From: Apiospora phragmitis
Taxonomy: Eukaryota > Ascomycota > Sordariomycetes > Amphisphaeriales > Apiosporaceae
Direction of reading: 5' to 3'
Assembly (NCBI GenBank): GCA_038363925.1
Contig: JAQQWL010000011.1
Span: forward strand, 8,804,001 to 8,868,000
Length of the DNA: 64,000 bases
Positions within the stretch are counted from its first letter, which is position 1. Each line of letters opens with the position of its first letter. The notes below the pieces were generated by a model that saw nothing but the letters and a program-made list of their open reading frames with translations, searched no databases and was not told where the DNA came from. Below are positions 12,501-24,119 of the stretch, piece after piece. A program made the position numbers and the translations under genes.

Positions 12501-12729
12501 GACCTGGACGAAGCACCACCCACCAGCACGAAGGCCAAGGGCAAAGGCGAGGCCAAGGCCAAGCCAGCCCGCAGGCATTCCACCAAGAAAACGCCCAAGG
12601 GCAAGGGCAAAAGGAAAGGCGTGGAGCCAGAGCATGGTGGTGGACGAGCAGAGCAGCGACACTGATGCTGAGGATGCCGAGGACATCCCGGCCCGCATCA
12701 ACGGAGCGTCGCCCTATAAGTTGGGCTAA
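9560..12729 (+). CDS. Reb1/TTF1-like Myb-domain DNA-binding protein (frameshifted as read)
   Basis: The long acidic, Ser-rich N-terminal half has several basic nuclear-localisation-like clusters (KSRKRRSTRR, KPSKRRKRQ, AAKRRRGRG). It is followed by a conserved helical block (FSEFELRNIDKALKHW...QKIISQCRRRYHNF) and Myb/SANT repeats (RGSWTPEQHEELVQLYQEHG; INRFPEDVRDRIRNYVVCG; AWDPAEENRL; WQGVSEGMHRERSRLQCMIK). The tail is Lys-rich and then acidic. This order matches fungal Reb1 and the RNA polymerase I terminator-binding factors, so a role in rDNA termination or general promoter binding is likely by family. Frame breaks occur inside the first Myb repeat near 11531-11550 (QEHG in one frame, KIGGLINRF in the next) and near 12610-12650, after which DEQSSDTDAEDAEDIPARIN resumes to a TAA at 12727-12729. 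The first break lacks the expected aromatic residue, consistent with two missing bases. Confidence 0.8.
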
Positions 12730-15195
12730 TTGAGGAGGAGGGAGGAGGAGGCGGGTGGCAGGTGGCAGGTGGCGGCCTCTCATGATGATGTTATTCGTGG
12801 ACGATGTGTGAATCTCGCAAGGGGCGGTTTCCTGGTTCATTTACTTCTATTGATTACAGTTGCTTAGTATGATGTGGCATCGATAATTCACAGTCGAAAA
12901 GAGAAGCAAGCGTTAGAACGGCATATGGCATTGGTTCATGACCATGCTTATATTCATGTCCATTTGCGGCGAGCGCTCTCAAGACGATTAGCGTCTTTCT
13001 TTGGTTATAGCAAGCTATATATGGCATTTCTAGGGGCTCAGACCGTTAGAGTGTATGAGTATAGATAATGTAATCGATCGTAGTTGAGTGGTGCTCTCTG
13101 CAACTGTCCTACCGTGCCAATCATCCCATCATCAGCCAGACATGAACTGCTACCTGTTATCAAAGTAAGGCCATGTGGATGTGCATTCTCTGAGCTTGCT
13201 CTACCAGGACCATGAATTGACGGGAGAAGGGGACATCTCTTGAGCTGTCGGCCCGTCGTAGACAATCCCCTTGACTGCGAACAAGTACGGCTCCGTGATA
13301 TGGAACGGGTGCGTGCTTCAATCAAATATTCAGATGGTGAGAATCTGTGCCCTACGGAAACATGTACATTTACCAAGTCAACGAAATTCAAGATAGCCTA
13401 CTGTTTCCATACAACGCAGCGTCTTGGGTAGCTCAATCCATGATTCAAGTATCAAGAGGCCCCGAGCATCCACGAGTAAGAGGCCACTAGTAGTACCTCT
13501 AGTACTGGTATTGAGTATGGCTAGTTCGCCTTCTCTTCGCTGGACAGATACTAGGTTAGGTACTAGACACATAACGGCCTCGTGGGGAACCAAGCATTGA
13601 TAATCAATAGGCTTACAAATAAATGCATTGGCCGAGGTGAAGGCGATGTTGCCCCACCGTGTGCCTCGGCTGCCGTGAAGGCGGTCGGGTCTCGCTTCAC
13701 TTTCTGCAGAAGAAGAAGGTCGAAGAAGCGGGAGAACTAAAAGCGTTGAAGAAGCCAAGAACTCATCAAGGTACAGTGGTTGGGGATGGCTGGATGAATG
13801 GAGCTCTCGGAAAATTTCTTGAAGAGCCAGCCAACCAGTGAACAGTGAACAGTGAACATCCCTTTGCAGTGCATATGCTAACATATTACGGTGGCATTGC
13901 ATATGCACATGGTGCGTCCGCCTCCGGAGGGGACGATGGTGGAATTATGTAGCAGCCTCTTTCTGTCGGATTAAGGTGCTTATTCTGGCAGCATACGGAG
14001 TACAGACTTCGAGACCAGAAGAACGCGCAAGCTACAATTAGTCCCCACGACCTAAAGAATTAGAGAGAGCTAGGCAGACCACTGGACAACGCAGAGCCAA
14101 GTATCAAATGGCCCCGGGAAGTTTCTATCTGCAAGACTCGGTCTCCGCCTGCTGAATCCGGCGTGCAACTCCGTCCCCATTGGCCGATGATCATGGACAA
14201 GCGACAGGGGTTTCAAAGTTTCGCATCTCATGCTGAGCGGAAAGATGTGCAGGACTATGGATGGATCCGGATCGGATTGCGGTTCCCTTTCCTGGAAATG
14301 CCGTCCGTCACTCTCAGGGAGGGGTGCTTTTGGAGGGGAATGAATGATGAATCTGCAGCAAAAGTTACTTACCTAGGTGGATGACGCCATTTTATCGTCG
14401 TGCATTTCTACTACAACGGAAGACGGTGAGTGCAAGTGCGAGTGTACTGTACCTACTACCTTTCTATTACACGACGACTGCATTCATAGATGTACAGTAC
14501 CATGCACACACACACATACACATGGTTGATTGGATATGCGTAACTTGCCCGCATACGCCACAAAATGACATGATGTACGGATATTCGATGGCAGATGGCA
14601 ACATTGAACCGAGGTAGGCTGCCTGAAACCAAGCTCATGTTGCTGTCAACTTTCGGCTTTGCATTGATTGTCGTGTCCCTCCTTCTAGAAGCTCCTTCCT
14701 GGCAGGTGTGGATTCGGCTACTGTTTTGGGGCTCCTCCGAACGGCGATCCCGCCAAATTCCTCGCACCTCGACTGCCGTCTCCGTACAACTCTCCGGCGC
14801 CAGCGCGCAATGGTGGATGTGACATCGGACTGATGGGGTTGCTGTAGTGGAGGGACACATCCTCCCATCTACATATGTACGAGCGCACGCAGCCCATATT
14901 TATTTTAGGGGGGAAGATCTGTTCTGCTTCCAAGGACCGACCCTTCAGGGCTCGGGAGGCGTACCTAGTACGTATGCGATCATCAGACGATAGGACATAG
15001 CATTTCCATAGCAAGTGCAGAGAGGTTGATTGAAATAGACTTGAGACCCCCCTCATTCTCCCATTCTTGCTGTTGTTTTGAACCTTATATTACTTCTCAT
15101 TCCTTCCCTCCCACCCTACGGACATCACCTACAGGAACACCCCCCCCCCCACGTATATATCACTACGAACCCGAAATAACATCACAACCGACAAG
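12730..15195. other. Intergenic region
   Basis: No supported gene. Only short frames and one 176-codon minus-strand frame (13908-13378) without recognisable features are present. A CA-rich microsatellite lies near 14502-14522. The final 150 bases are a pyrimidine-rich leader before the MDR gene with an 11-C run at 15140-15150, typical of well-expressed fungal promoters. Confidence 0.45.
15140..15150 (+). repeat. C11 homopolymer in CT-rich leader
   Basis: Eleven consecutive C residues 45 bases upstream of the MDR start codon. It may be part of a pyrimidine-rich core promoter element, and it is also a place where read-length errors are likely. Confidence 0.8.
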
Positions 15196-16488
15196 ATGGC
15201 TGCCCGCGAGATCCAGACCTTCGTCCTCGCCGAGAGGCCTACCGGCAACGTCGAGGTCGGCAAGACCTTCAAGCTCGAGAAGGGCCCTGCCCCCTCCCGC
15301 CGACCAGCTCAAGGACGGCGAGATCCTCGTCGAGGCTCTGTACCTGTCCCTGGACCCCGCCATGCGCGGTTGGTTGAACGGTATGCTCTCCCCCGTCACT
15401 AAGTAGTACCTGAAAGAGACCATCGTCGCATTCTGTTATGTCGCGATCTCTCTCTGTGTCTCTTGTGTGTGTTGGAAGTTCGCGTTGTGGCTGACATACG
15501 GTGGTGGGGTAAAATAGACATGCGATCCTACGTCCCCCCTGTCGCCATCGGCGAGAAGATGCGCGGCGCATCCGTCGCCAAGGTCCTGGCTAGCAAGAAC
15601 CCCAACGTCAAGGAGGGCAGCCTCGTCACCGGCTTCACCGGCTGGACCGAGGTCGCCATCCTCGGCGACAAGCAGTTCGAGACCGTTGAGCTCCCCAAGG
15701 GCGCGGAGGTCACAGACGCGCTCGGTGTTCTGGGTGAGTCGACTTCCCCCTTCCGACTGCATACCTTATGTTCTTCACGGACGTACATACTGACCACTTT
15801 GTCCTTCCCCCCCCCCTCAACAGGCATGACCGGTCTCACCGCCTACTTCGGCCTCCTCCGCATCGGCAAGCCCCAGAAGGGCGAGACCGTCGTCGTCTCG
15901 GGCGCCGCCGGCGCCACCGGTTCCGTCGTGGCCCAGATCGCCAAGCTCAAGGGCTGCCGCGTGGTCGGCATCGCGGGCACGGACGACAAGTGCGCGTGGC
16001 TGAAGCAGGAGCTGGGCCTGGACGAGGCACTCAACTACAAATCCCCTAACTTCAAGGAGGACTTCAAGAAGGCGACCCCGGACTATATCAATGTCTACTA
16101 CGACAACGTCGGCGGCGAGATCCTCGACATGGCGCTCGCGCGCGCCGCCTTCCGCGCCCGCTTCGTCATGTGCGGCTCCATCTCGGGCTACAACAACCCG
16201 AACAAGGAGGCGACGGGCGGGATCAAGAACCTGTTCAACGTCACCGCGCAGCGCATCCACATGGAGGGCTTCATCGTGTTCGACTTCCAGCAGGACTACG
16301 CCGAGGGCCGCCGCGAGCTGAGCCAGTGGCTCGCCGACGGCTCTCTCAAGCGCAAGGCCACCATCGTCAAGGGCGGCCTGCCGGAGGCCGAGCGCGCCTT
16401 CAGCCACCTGTTCGAGGGCAAGAACACCGGCAAGCTGCTGGTCGAGGTCAAGCCTTACGAGGTGAACGTAGGTGGCTCCCGGTTGTGA
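15196..16488 (+). CDS. Zinc-independent MDR reductase (leukotriene B4 dehydrogenase / enone reductase type)
   Basis: Three exons are clear: 15196-15380, 15518-15733 and 15824-16488, with introns of 137 and 90 bases (GTATGC...TAG and GTGAGT...CAG). Family signatures are DPAMRGWLN then DMRSYVPPV, GMTGLTAYFGL, and the NADPH-binding VVVSGAAGATGSVVAQIAK Rossmann turn; YYDNVGGEILD and FEGKNTGKLLVEV close the fold. Such cytosolic enzymes reduce activated alkenes (enones, enals) with NADPH, without catalytic zinc. Exon 1 contains a one-base frame break in a C-rich run near 15287-15300: FKLEKGPAP is in one frame and ADQLKDGEILVEALYLSL in the next. Everything else is well conserved, so an insertion error in the sequence is the simplest explanation. 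The coding region is strongly GC-rich at third positions, unlike its neighbours, suggesting high expression. Confidence 0.88.
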
Positions 16489-17533
16489 TTTCGGTCCGCC
16501 AAGTTGATTTGATGCTTCCCTTCAAGTTGGCTTATGTCGAGCGGGCGAGCGAGCAAAGATACATTTGAGTAGAACGGTGTGTGCTGACTGTGGTGTGTGG
16601 TTGTAGTAAGTTGTTTTCTTTTCATATAAAAGAGAACGACGGATGGAAGACGGCACCTTTTGGGCTGTCGAGGCCCAAGGACGCGGAACTGGTTAAGCCA
16701 GCGCAAGCCTGATGTGGCTGGTATATATTACGTGGGAGGTTTCCTTGGGATTGCCTCTGGATCATATTGCATTGTACGGTAGTTCAGGACTCTTTGCATC
16801 TTTTTGCATGTTACGTTACAGGAATGAAATTACGATATCCCAAATCCCGGTTTCTGCTTATATGCGTGTAAGTCGTCTCCTGATAATCGCGCCCTTGACC
16901 TGGCTGTTGGCAAATATCGAAATGCAGGGCATCACTTCGTGATTCGAAAGCATAATAAGGGGCACATGGAACAGCACCGCCCGCTAAACAAATACAGAAT
17001 GCTGCCAGATACATTAATATGTAGATAATTTACTGTCCAGTTCATGACACCAACCTTAGTATAGTAGCCATTCTGCTTAATTGCGATGCGATCTGATACG
17101 AGTAGAATTGAATAACGCGAACAGAAGAACAGAACCCCTCAGGCCCAATTGGCAGAGGGGAACTTAATGGAAGGCCCACTCAAAAGTTGACCCGCGAGGC
17201 GCTCAACGCCTCTCCTAGACGCGTCAAGCTCCAACCCACCATTTCCATGTGATCCGTTAACTATTTCCACCATCAGCAACGCGTCTTAGGCTGGTAACAT
17301 TTTGGGTCTTCTAAAACGTTATAATGTCTGTATAACATCGTTTTCTCTGTTTGTTTTATTGGATTTTATATATGCGCAATCTCATCTACGTAACCTCTGA
17401 ACGCGGACTCGCGCTTGATCATATCATAATGGATCGCGACGCGCGAGTAGCCAGCAGGTATGTTATCTTCCACCAGACGCAAAGTGCTACGAAACCCGAG
17501 ATGCACGGCTTGCGGTCTCCCGACTGAAATACA
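16489..17533. other. Intergenic region
   Basis: This is the 3' region of the MDR gene followed by the promoter of the zinc-finger gene. No frame, RNA gene or repeat is recognised. Confidence 0.5.
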
Positions 17534-18316
17534 ATGACTAACAAAAGTCGTTCCAGGCCTCAGCTACGCACATACAGCAAGCGCGCGACCCCAAGAGACG
17601 ATTGCGAGCCCCCAGCGAAGAAACAGAAAACCCACGATATCGCGAAACCGACAGCAACCAGAGTGCCGAAGGCCGCATCATCCACCAAACCTGAGCCATC
17701 ATGCGCGAAGAACCCGAAATCGAAACGGCCCGAACTGCCAGCCCCGCGGTCCCTGGAGCCAGCGAAGAAGGGCACCATCATGAGCTACTTCAAAGTCACC
17801 TCTCCATCGTCTGGAAGCGCGACGCCGTGCGAAGTCTCTTCCGAGGCCGTAAATCCTCCGTCCACACCACCGTCTTCACCACCGTCTTTGTCAACACACG
17901 ACCGAAAGAGGCGGCGCAGGTTGACTACAAAGCCTTCTTACCAAACAACACCCGAACTCGAGAGTGAGAGGGATGCATCCGAACCAGCAGCGGAGGATGA
18001 GTCCAAAGAGAAACCTGGGGCTACTACTGTGGTTCTCAGCGAGGTCGCCACACAGAAACTCAACCAACAGGACAAAAGCGAGGAGTCTCGGCTCGAGGCC
18101 GAGAAGCGCGGAACGACGAAGAAGATGGCGAAGCCCAAGAAAACGGCTACGGTGCAGACCACTATAGTCTTATCCCTGAACGAGACGGGGTTCGTCGAAT
18201 GTCAGGAGTGTAATATGTTGTACAATTCGCTACACGCGAAGGATGTCAAGCTACATGCGCGACGTCACGCTGCGGTTCTGCGCAAGGCAAAACTGGGAGA
18301 ACAGGAGGATGACTGA
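17534..18316 (+). CDS. ESCO-type zinc-finger protein with PIP-box-like motif, no acetyltransferase domain
   Basis: A single-exon, 260-residue basic protein. The N-terminal half is disordered and Lys/Pro/Ser-rich. TIMSYF at residues 81-86, preceded by Lys-Lys-Gly, resembles a PCNA-interacting (PIP) box with Lys in place of the usual Gln. The C-terminus (about 208-250) is a C2H2 finger of the cohesin acetyltransferase (Eco1/ESCO) type: Cys223-x2-Cys226 in VECQECNMLYN, then His241-x3-His245 in LHARRHAAVL. Eco1 enzymes place a PIP box and this finger before a GNAT domain; here a TGA follows immediately and no acetyltransferase segment is visible in the next kilobase. By inference it may bind replication forks or compete with Eco1, but it may simply be an unrelated protein sharing this finger. 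The frame is intact. Confidence 0.75.
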   Translation: MTNKSRSRPQLRTYSKRATPRDDCEPPAKKQKTHDIAKPTATRVPKAASSTKPEPSCAKNPKSKRPELPAPRSLEPAKKGTIMSYFKVTSPSSGSATPCEVSSEAVNPPSTPPSSPPSLSTHDRKRRRRLTTKPSYQTTPELESERDASEPAAEDESKEKPGATTVVLSEVATQKLNQQDKSEESRLEAEKRGTTKKMAKPKKTATVQTTIVLSLNETGFVECQECNMLYNSLHAKDVKLHARRHAAVLRKAKLGEQEDD

Positions 18317-19391
18317 TCAGCAAGGTATTGGCATGTTCAGCATTGGGCGGCGTCTACGGAACAGGGAATGAGTGGATGATACCATAGATTTGGCGCGCTT
18401 CAAGTCTTGAATTTATAGCAATTGGCCACTGGGAGTATAAACCATTATATGTACTGATCTATGTCTTCGTGTCGTGGTGATTTCGTTCTGTCGACAGTTG
18501 CTGTACAGGTATGGGTTACTTGTAAGTTATTGCCGATTCTCGAGATCTCTTTCTCCTCGGTCTCTCCTGTCTCTTACAGAGACCTGCGCCAGAGAGGGGG
18601 TGTACCCGAAGAGTCGAAGATGCAGGCTAGAACATAGTGTCAATAAATACAAATCACTCTTCGTGGTTACCATATGACAACTAGTCCGTATAATTCTAGC
18701 TATAACCCAACTCGTTCAAGGAGATATGACAGTGCAGTATTCTGAACGCTCAAATTTGCTAGATCCCATAATTTGACCTCTATTCTAACCTAACGTGTTC
18801 CTTCTCTACTGACTTCAACACTACATAGATTCAGCCATTGAGTTCTTTATGCCGCGGCCCGTAAGATGACTGCTCCCATTCTCATCCTCTCAGCCAGTGT
18901 TTCCTTCATTTCCCAAATTTCTGTACGGGATATTTCACTATGTCTGCTGTAGCCGTCCTAGCTCACATGGGATGGTTGGACGAGCTCTGGGGTGGGTCAA
19001 CAACCATTTGAACATGGCTAATACGAGCCGTGGTAAGGGCAAAGTTGATGTTGTCTGTGAATACGAGCAGCCTACATTATGGAATACGAAATTCCCTGGC
19101 AAAATTCATTGCTTTTGTTTGTCTACAAGAACGGCAAAATCCTGTTGTTGTTGTTGTTGTTGTTGTTGCGTTTCAGTAGACAGTGGCATCTAAGTTGGGT
19201 ACTTTTCAGTGGTAGACCTGGACACGGGACAGGTGCAGTGTTTGGACCCATGGCGGGGCCCGGCTAGTAGCGATAAACGATAAGATAAGATTGTCAAAAA
19301 ATAATTTGGGACCTGGGAATAGCGTCAATGGAACCCAATTAGCTGCGTCCCTCATCCAGCTCCTAGTCAATTACACACAAACACAATCAAG
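18317..19391. other. Intergenic region with (TTG)n microsatellite
   Basis: No gene is recognised. The only structure is a TTG repeat at 19143-19168. The NOP9 leader occupies the last 100 bases. Confidence 0.5.
19143..19168 (+). repeat. (TTG)n trinucleotide microsatellite
   Basis: More than eight consecutive TTG units lie in intergenic sequence upstream of NOP9. Confidence 0.9.
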
Positions 19392-21561
19392 ATGCCGAAA
19401 GCACGCTCGAAGCGCCAATCCATCCGGGAGGAGCGCAAAGCGAAGCGTCAAGAGAAGCACGCCGACGATGCCGACGCCGAGGAGCGCCAGGCTGCCAAGC
19501 GCCAAAGAATAGACGAAGAAGGCAACGCCGCCTTCCAAGGATCCGAAGAGAATGGCGCCGAACCAGCATTTGAGCAAGGCCATGAGCAGCCCGAGAAGGA
19601 ATTCTTTGGTATGCTCACAGACGAAGAGCAAGAATACTTCCGTTCCGTAGACGAAGTGCTCGACGTCGACGAATTCCCATCGCAAGAAGATCGCGACATA
19701 TACCTATCCAACGTCTTTATCGAAGCCCAGGGCAAGGAACTGAAATTGGCCTGCAGTCAATCATGCTCTCGTTTGCTGGAGAGGCTGATTATCATGTCCA
19801 ACACGCGGCAAAAGAAGAAGCTATTCGAGCAGTTCGCGACCCATTTTCCTCAACCTCCTGCAGCACAGATTCGCAAGCCACTGCTGCGAGACGCTTTTCG
19901 TGCAATCCGCGCCTATAGTGACGCGCGAACTCACTGGAGAACATGACGATAAACCTACCGAGTCCGACGAACAGCCATTGCCTTTGATGGAGGAGCTGTT
20001 CCTTCTCAGCTAGACGAACTTGAGGGCCACTTCAGCTATCTCTTGACCGACCGATTTGCCTCCCACAGCATACGAGTTCTTTTGATGATATTATCCGGCC
20101 GACCCTTGGAGGAGTCTTCTACAAAATCTCTCATGCACAGCAGACGGAAAGAGAAGATATCCGTACCATGGACGTCAAATAACACGAGCGACAACAGCGC
20201 AAGTGCCCAAGCGCGGGCCGTCCCATCAGTCTTTACGTTGGCGGCGAAGAAGATCATCGGTGACTCTACTGCCGGCATGGATGCGACGGCCTTGCATGTT
20301 CTTGCGACCCATCCGACAGGTAACCCGGTCCTTCAACTATTGTTAGAGCTCGACATTTTCCCTCAACCCCAAAAACGACGCTGAAGGCGGCGAGATGACA
20401 CTCCTCTGGCGACTTCTACCCGGTGCACCAACATCCCTGAAAGATGAAAAGTCCCCGCCAACGATTTCGTAAACGCCATGCTATACGATCCGGTCGGATC
20501 TCGCCTCCTCGAGACCCTAGTCACCCACTGCCCTGGAAAAGTTTTCAAGGCTATGTGGAGGACCAACTTGGGTCCTCGCATCCACAGTCTGGTGCGCAAC
20601 GACATTGCTTCGTACCCCGCGATCCGAATGTTGAACCGCGTGGGTAAGGAGGAGCTCGTGGCTGCTATGGAGAAGATATTCCCAGAAGTTCCCAAGCTTG
20701 TCTCTTTGTCTCGGTTCAATGTCATAAAGACCCTGTTCGAGCGTTGTCAGGTTCGCGAGGCCAAGCCCGAGATAGACTCGCTTATGAGGGTTCTGACCGC
20801 CGCCTTGGGCCGAGATAAGAAGGAACTCGTCCCGAAACTCTGCATTCCGAAGGCCGCTGATGAGTCGGAAACCAAAAAGGGTCAGCCATCCATCTCGAAA
20901 GCGCAATCGGTGATTGCCTCTCATGGATGCCACCTCACTACGACGCTACTTTCGATTCCTGGCCTACCTGCCAAATCAATACAGACATCGTTACACAGTC
21001 TACCACCGGAGGTTCTCCTGTGCCTTGCTACGTCCTCTGGGCCGACTGCCCACGTCCTCTTAGCGGCCTTTACCAGCCCTTCACAGGACAAGGTCTTCCA
21101 CAAGGCGCTCGTCGCCGCCCTGATACCCCACACCATGGAGCTGGCCCAGTCGCAGTACGGCAGCATAGTTCTCAGCTCCATCATCTACATGCCCACCAGG
21201 AGCGAGGGCATCATGCTGCCGTTCCATCTCAAGGAGCAGATCATGACGAGGCTAAGCCAGCACGAGCCGGAGCTGCGCGAGACGTTCGAGGGGCGCAAGG
21301 TCTGGCGGGCGTGGCAGGGGGGATATGTGGAAGACGCGGCGGGTGGACTGGATCGCGTGGGCTAAAGAGGTGGATACCCAGTCGGGCGAGGCCGTGGAAC
21401 TGCCCTGGCAGAAGAAGAAGGCGGCGGCATCCGCGGCGGCTCCAAAGCCGAAGCATGGTGGTAAAGGTGATGCTGGGGACAACCCGAATATGGTCGATGT
21501 GGACGGGGGGGCTAGGAAAAGGAAGAGAGGGGCTGATGTTGAGGATACGGAAATGAGCTAG
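19392..21561 (+). CDS. nop9: Nucleolar protein Nop9 (Pumilio-repeat RNA-binding; frameshifted as read)
   Basis: The start MPKARSKRQSIREERKAKRQ, the FFGMLTDEEQEYFR block and repeated Pumilio-type helices (ACSQSCSRLLERLI, RFASHCCETLFVQSAP, LLTDRFASHSIRVLLM, LATHPTGNPVLQLLLEL, LYDPVGSRLLETLVTHCPG, RNDIASYPAIRMLNRV, SQYGSIVLSSIIYMP) and a basic end identify fungal Nop9, which binds pre-rRNA and is needed for 18S rRNA maturation in the nucleolus. As written the gene changes frame about five times, near 19855, 20010, 20360, 20458 and 21320. Several breaks lie at homopolymers (TTTT, CCCC/AAAAA, GGGGGG). Each frame resumes exactly where the family predicts, with no loss of helices. Nop9 is essential in yeast, so indel errors in the assembly are more likely than true loss, unless another copy exists. 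The last frame ends at a TAG at 21559-21561. Confidence 0.88.
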
Positions 21562-22229
21562 AGGACTAACTGTTGATCCACGGTTTGTATCGAATAGATG
21601 TCGAATTAACGCTTATGAATACGTCGTAAGCATTGAATAATCATATTCTCGGTAGTGTTCTGGCATGTTGATTCCTTTGGCTTGTATGTTGGGTGTTCAC
21701 AGCAGATTGCTTATTCTCTACTTAGTGAGTAATTGTGCACCGTTTATTCCACTTACAAAGCGGCCTTGCACCAGGACTCCTTTATCGAGAACATTTTAAA
21801 TCCAATATGAGAACGACATCCTTGAATGAAGCCGGCCGAGGACCAGTTCAGTTCAGTTGTTGGCCTTTGCAAGGCATTATGAACGAGTGGCTGACTGCCT
21901 CTTCTTTAATGGTATTACCAGAACACAGTTTATATTGGGAGCGAGTAGTAGTGGTTTCGTATTATTATTTTACGGTTTCGCTTAATAATGTAAAAGAGCT
22001 TTCTTTAAGATTCTTAAAAGAAAATATACCACCCTAAAGAAAGTACTGGTAAGAATGCAGCTCGCTCCGAGGCTAATAATAAACAACCATCTCATCCTGA
22101 GCACATGCCACTGGAGATTGGCCCCGACTCCCCTCCCAGGCTCCCCAGCCACTCCTGCTCGTTCCCTTTATATCCTCCTCGCCTTAGTCGTCCACCGGCT
22201 CCTCGGTAGGCTCGATGAAGTCCTCATCC
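21562..22229. other. Intergenic region
   Basis: AT-richer 3' region of NOP9 and of the convergent minus-strand locus. No gene is recognised. Confidence 0.45.
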
Positions 22230-22943
22230 TTATCGGGTGAAACCATCGCAGCCGCATTTCTTTTTGCGGCGGTGGTTTTCGCGGCGGTAGTCTTCGCGGT
22301 CATTGTGGCCTTCGTGATACTGGTGGAAGCTGCCGACCGCTCGCCATGAGCTAGGCGACGACGGCGCAGACGGCTCAGGGGCGGTGGTCTCCGGGTGGTC
22401 TCTTCCTTCCAAGACCCAGCCGGCCTTGGATATCGCAGCTGTAGGTCGTAACTCGTCGTCCCAGTATGCGTCAAAATGCCTTCTCCAACGATCGCATGGC
22501 TTAACCCACACAGTAATCTTCTTGAGGGAAGGGATACTCTCGAGGTACGAGTGGAGCCGAAGAAAGGCGTCTAAGACCTGATCGATCCCTCCTGACTGAA
22601 GGTTGCTACCGCGGAGTCCGACATCGTCGAACTCGATCTCCTCGATATGCGGAAAGTGCTGAACCAGAAGACTAACCATGCCAAAGGTGTCGTCGTGGCT
22701 GCCGGGGTGCGGGGGCTCCTGCTACGGCTCCGGCTCTGGCTCCGGCTCGGGTTCAGCGGGCTGGGCGGGCGCTGCAGACGTAATGGCGGCGGCAGCAGCT
22801 TCCCCCGCGAAGGTAACGTTGCCCTGCCCCTTGGCGACGACAGCCAAGGACGAGGGCCGCATCAGCAGCGGGCAGAAAAGAGCGTAACGGTATGGCAAAT
22901 GAATCTGATTGTGTGCATGGGAAGATGAACTTCCGTAAAACAA
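22230..22943 (-). pseudogene. Unrecognised protein gene with in-frame TAG
   Basis: Reading the minus strand from 22943, an Ala-rich segment (FAGEAAAAAITSAAPAQPAE) runs into an EPEPEPEP repeat and an in-frame TAG, then continues in the same frame with PPHPGSHDDTFGMVSLLVQ, HFPHIEEIEFDDVGLRGSN and a block typical of globular protein (YLESIPSLKKITVWVKPCDR) to a basic end at 22230. A CAG-to-TAG change would explain the stop; alternatively the gene starts at Met 22679. From about 22470 another frame carries a Lys/Thr/Ala-rich stretch with an acidic end (DKDEDFIEPTEEPVDD, stop at 22184), so the true C-terminus is uncertain. The leucine-rich-like pattern might be an F-box/LRR-type protein, but I cannot support a function. 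Confidence 0.35.
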
Positions 22944-23453
22944 TCTGTGTCTCTAGCTAGAAAATACGCGTTGATGCGTCGACCCCTCCTCCACAATTAT
23001 GGGTCCTTTTCTCGACCAATGCAAAGATAAGAACGCTCCCGCGTTCCAAACGGAAGAGAGTCCGTATTTACTAGCGTCCAGCGTGCGCATTGCTGTCCGT
23101 TCTCACAGCTGTCAAAATGAAATGTGGCCGCGTCTCTTGCGGAATCGTAATTGTACAAGCTCGTTTTCCCAAGGTCTTCCAGTCTCGGCCGCCGCCTCGC
23201 TAGAGTGGCTCAATGCGTCTAGAATAGCGTTATGCCAGTGACAGTACGAGCGTTTTTTCGTCTAGATGGCGTTTATGCTAGTGGAAGTACGGGCGTTGGG
23301 GTTAACCACCCTACATCCCTCCACTGTCATAATATGACTGGTGAACACTCCAACTGAGTAACTAGCGGGCCTAGGGAGATGAAATTCGACAATATCGTCG
23401 TGATCATTCCTCCTGTCAATCTGGTTCTAGGTATATAGGTCTAGGAGTCATCG
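22944..23453. other. Intergenic region
   Basis: No gene, RNA or repeat is recognised in this stretch. Confidence 0.45.
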
Positions 23454-24080
23454 TCACTTGTCCCTCCGTAGAGGTCGCGAAACAACAATGAACTCCCACC
23501 CTCGCGAGTTGAACACGTTCCACAGAACCGCCTTGGAAGGTACTCTCAGGGAGCGTGTGGATATCCTGGGCAACACCCCCGTCGAATAGAATAACTTGTG
23601 TGTCGGCCGGTTAGACCAATAAGCGAAACAGCACTGCACGAAGTCGTAGGAGCACAATTCGTACTTGCGGGAGTATCGAAAACGTTCTGGATGAGGGTTT
23701 GGCGCTGCAAAATACAGGTCGTTCTGGGTGGCGCCAGACAAGCTGACGAGTTGGATTGCGTCGGGCCTGCGTGAAAACGTCGTCGTAGCCATTCCACTCG
23801 ATGGCATCAGAATGGGCGGCCAACACGAGGATGGAAATGCAAGGACAAGCCGCGCCGAACTCATTGCTGTCTGCCAATCTGGGCAGTAAATTGAAGAAAT
23901 GAGAGCCTTGTGCGGATCGCAGAAGGTTGCCCGCAGTTGATCCCGTATCATCGTAAGTCAAGCAATATCGGCAGTCAACTCGCGAACTAAGGCCTTGAGC
24001 TGATCCATGGTGTCAACTAGGCGGGTAAAAGGAGCAGCCACAGTGGATGCAGCGGCAGCCATTGGAGCAATCGACCGCAG
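23454..24080 (-). pseudogene. Unrecognised hypothetical protein, broken reading frame
   Basis: Minus-strand pieces that look like ordinary protein lie in alternating frames: SIAPMAAAASTVAAPFTRLV and MDQLKALVRELTADIA (24065-23960), then GSHFFNLLPRLADSNEFG and HSDAIEWNGYDDVFTQARRN (23961-23755), then SLSGATQNDLYFAAPNPHPE and YELCSYDFVQCCFAYWSNRP to a stop at 23454. One frameshift near 23960 and another near 23750 separate them. The N-terminal boundary may be an exon edge near 24085. I do not recognise the family. It may belong to the same transcription unit as the locus at 24120-24771. Confidence 0.35.
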
Positions 24081-24119
24081 AAGCAGATTGCCAGTTACTA
24101 TAAGTAAGTATCCGTCAGT

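Noticed and set aside
12610..12660. A very short intron to explain the second frame change in the Reb1-like gene
   Set aside because: The only GT...AG pair that fits is about 31 bases, below the workable minimum for fungal introns; a small indel is more likely.
13378..13908. A 176-codon minus-strand frame
   Set aside because: No domain, signal peptide, family pattern or intron; composition like the surrounding intergenic DNA.
15817..16407. A 196-codon minus-strand frame opposite the MDR gene
   Set aside because: Antisense shadow of the strongly GC3-biased third exon; the plus strand matches a known enzyme family throughout.
22184..22474. An alternative Lys/Thr/Ala-rich C-terminal frame
   Set aside because: Not listed as a separate gene, because it probably represents the same locus as 22230-22943 after a frame change; the choice between the two ends cannot be made from sequence alone.
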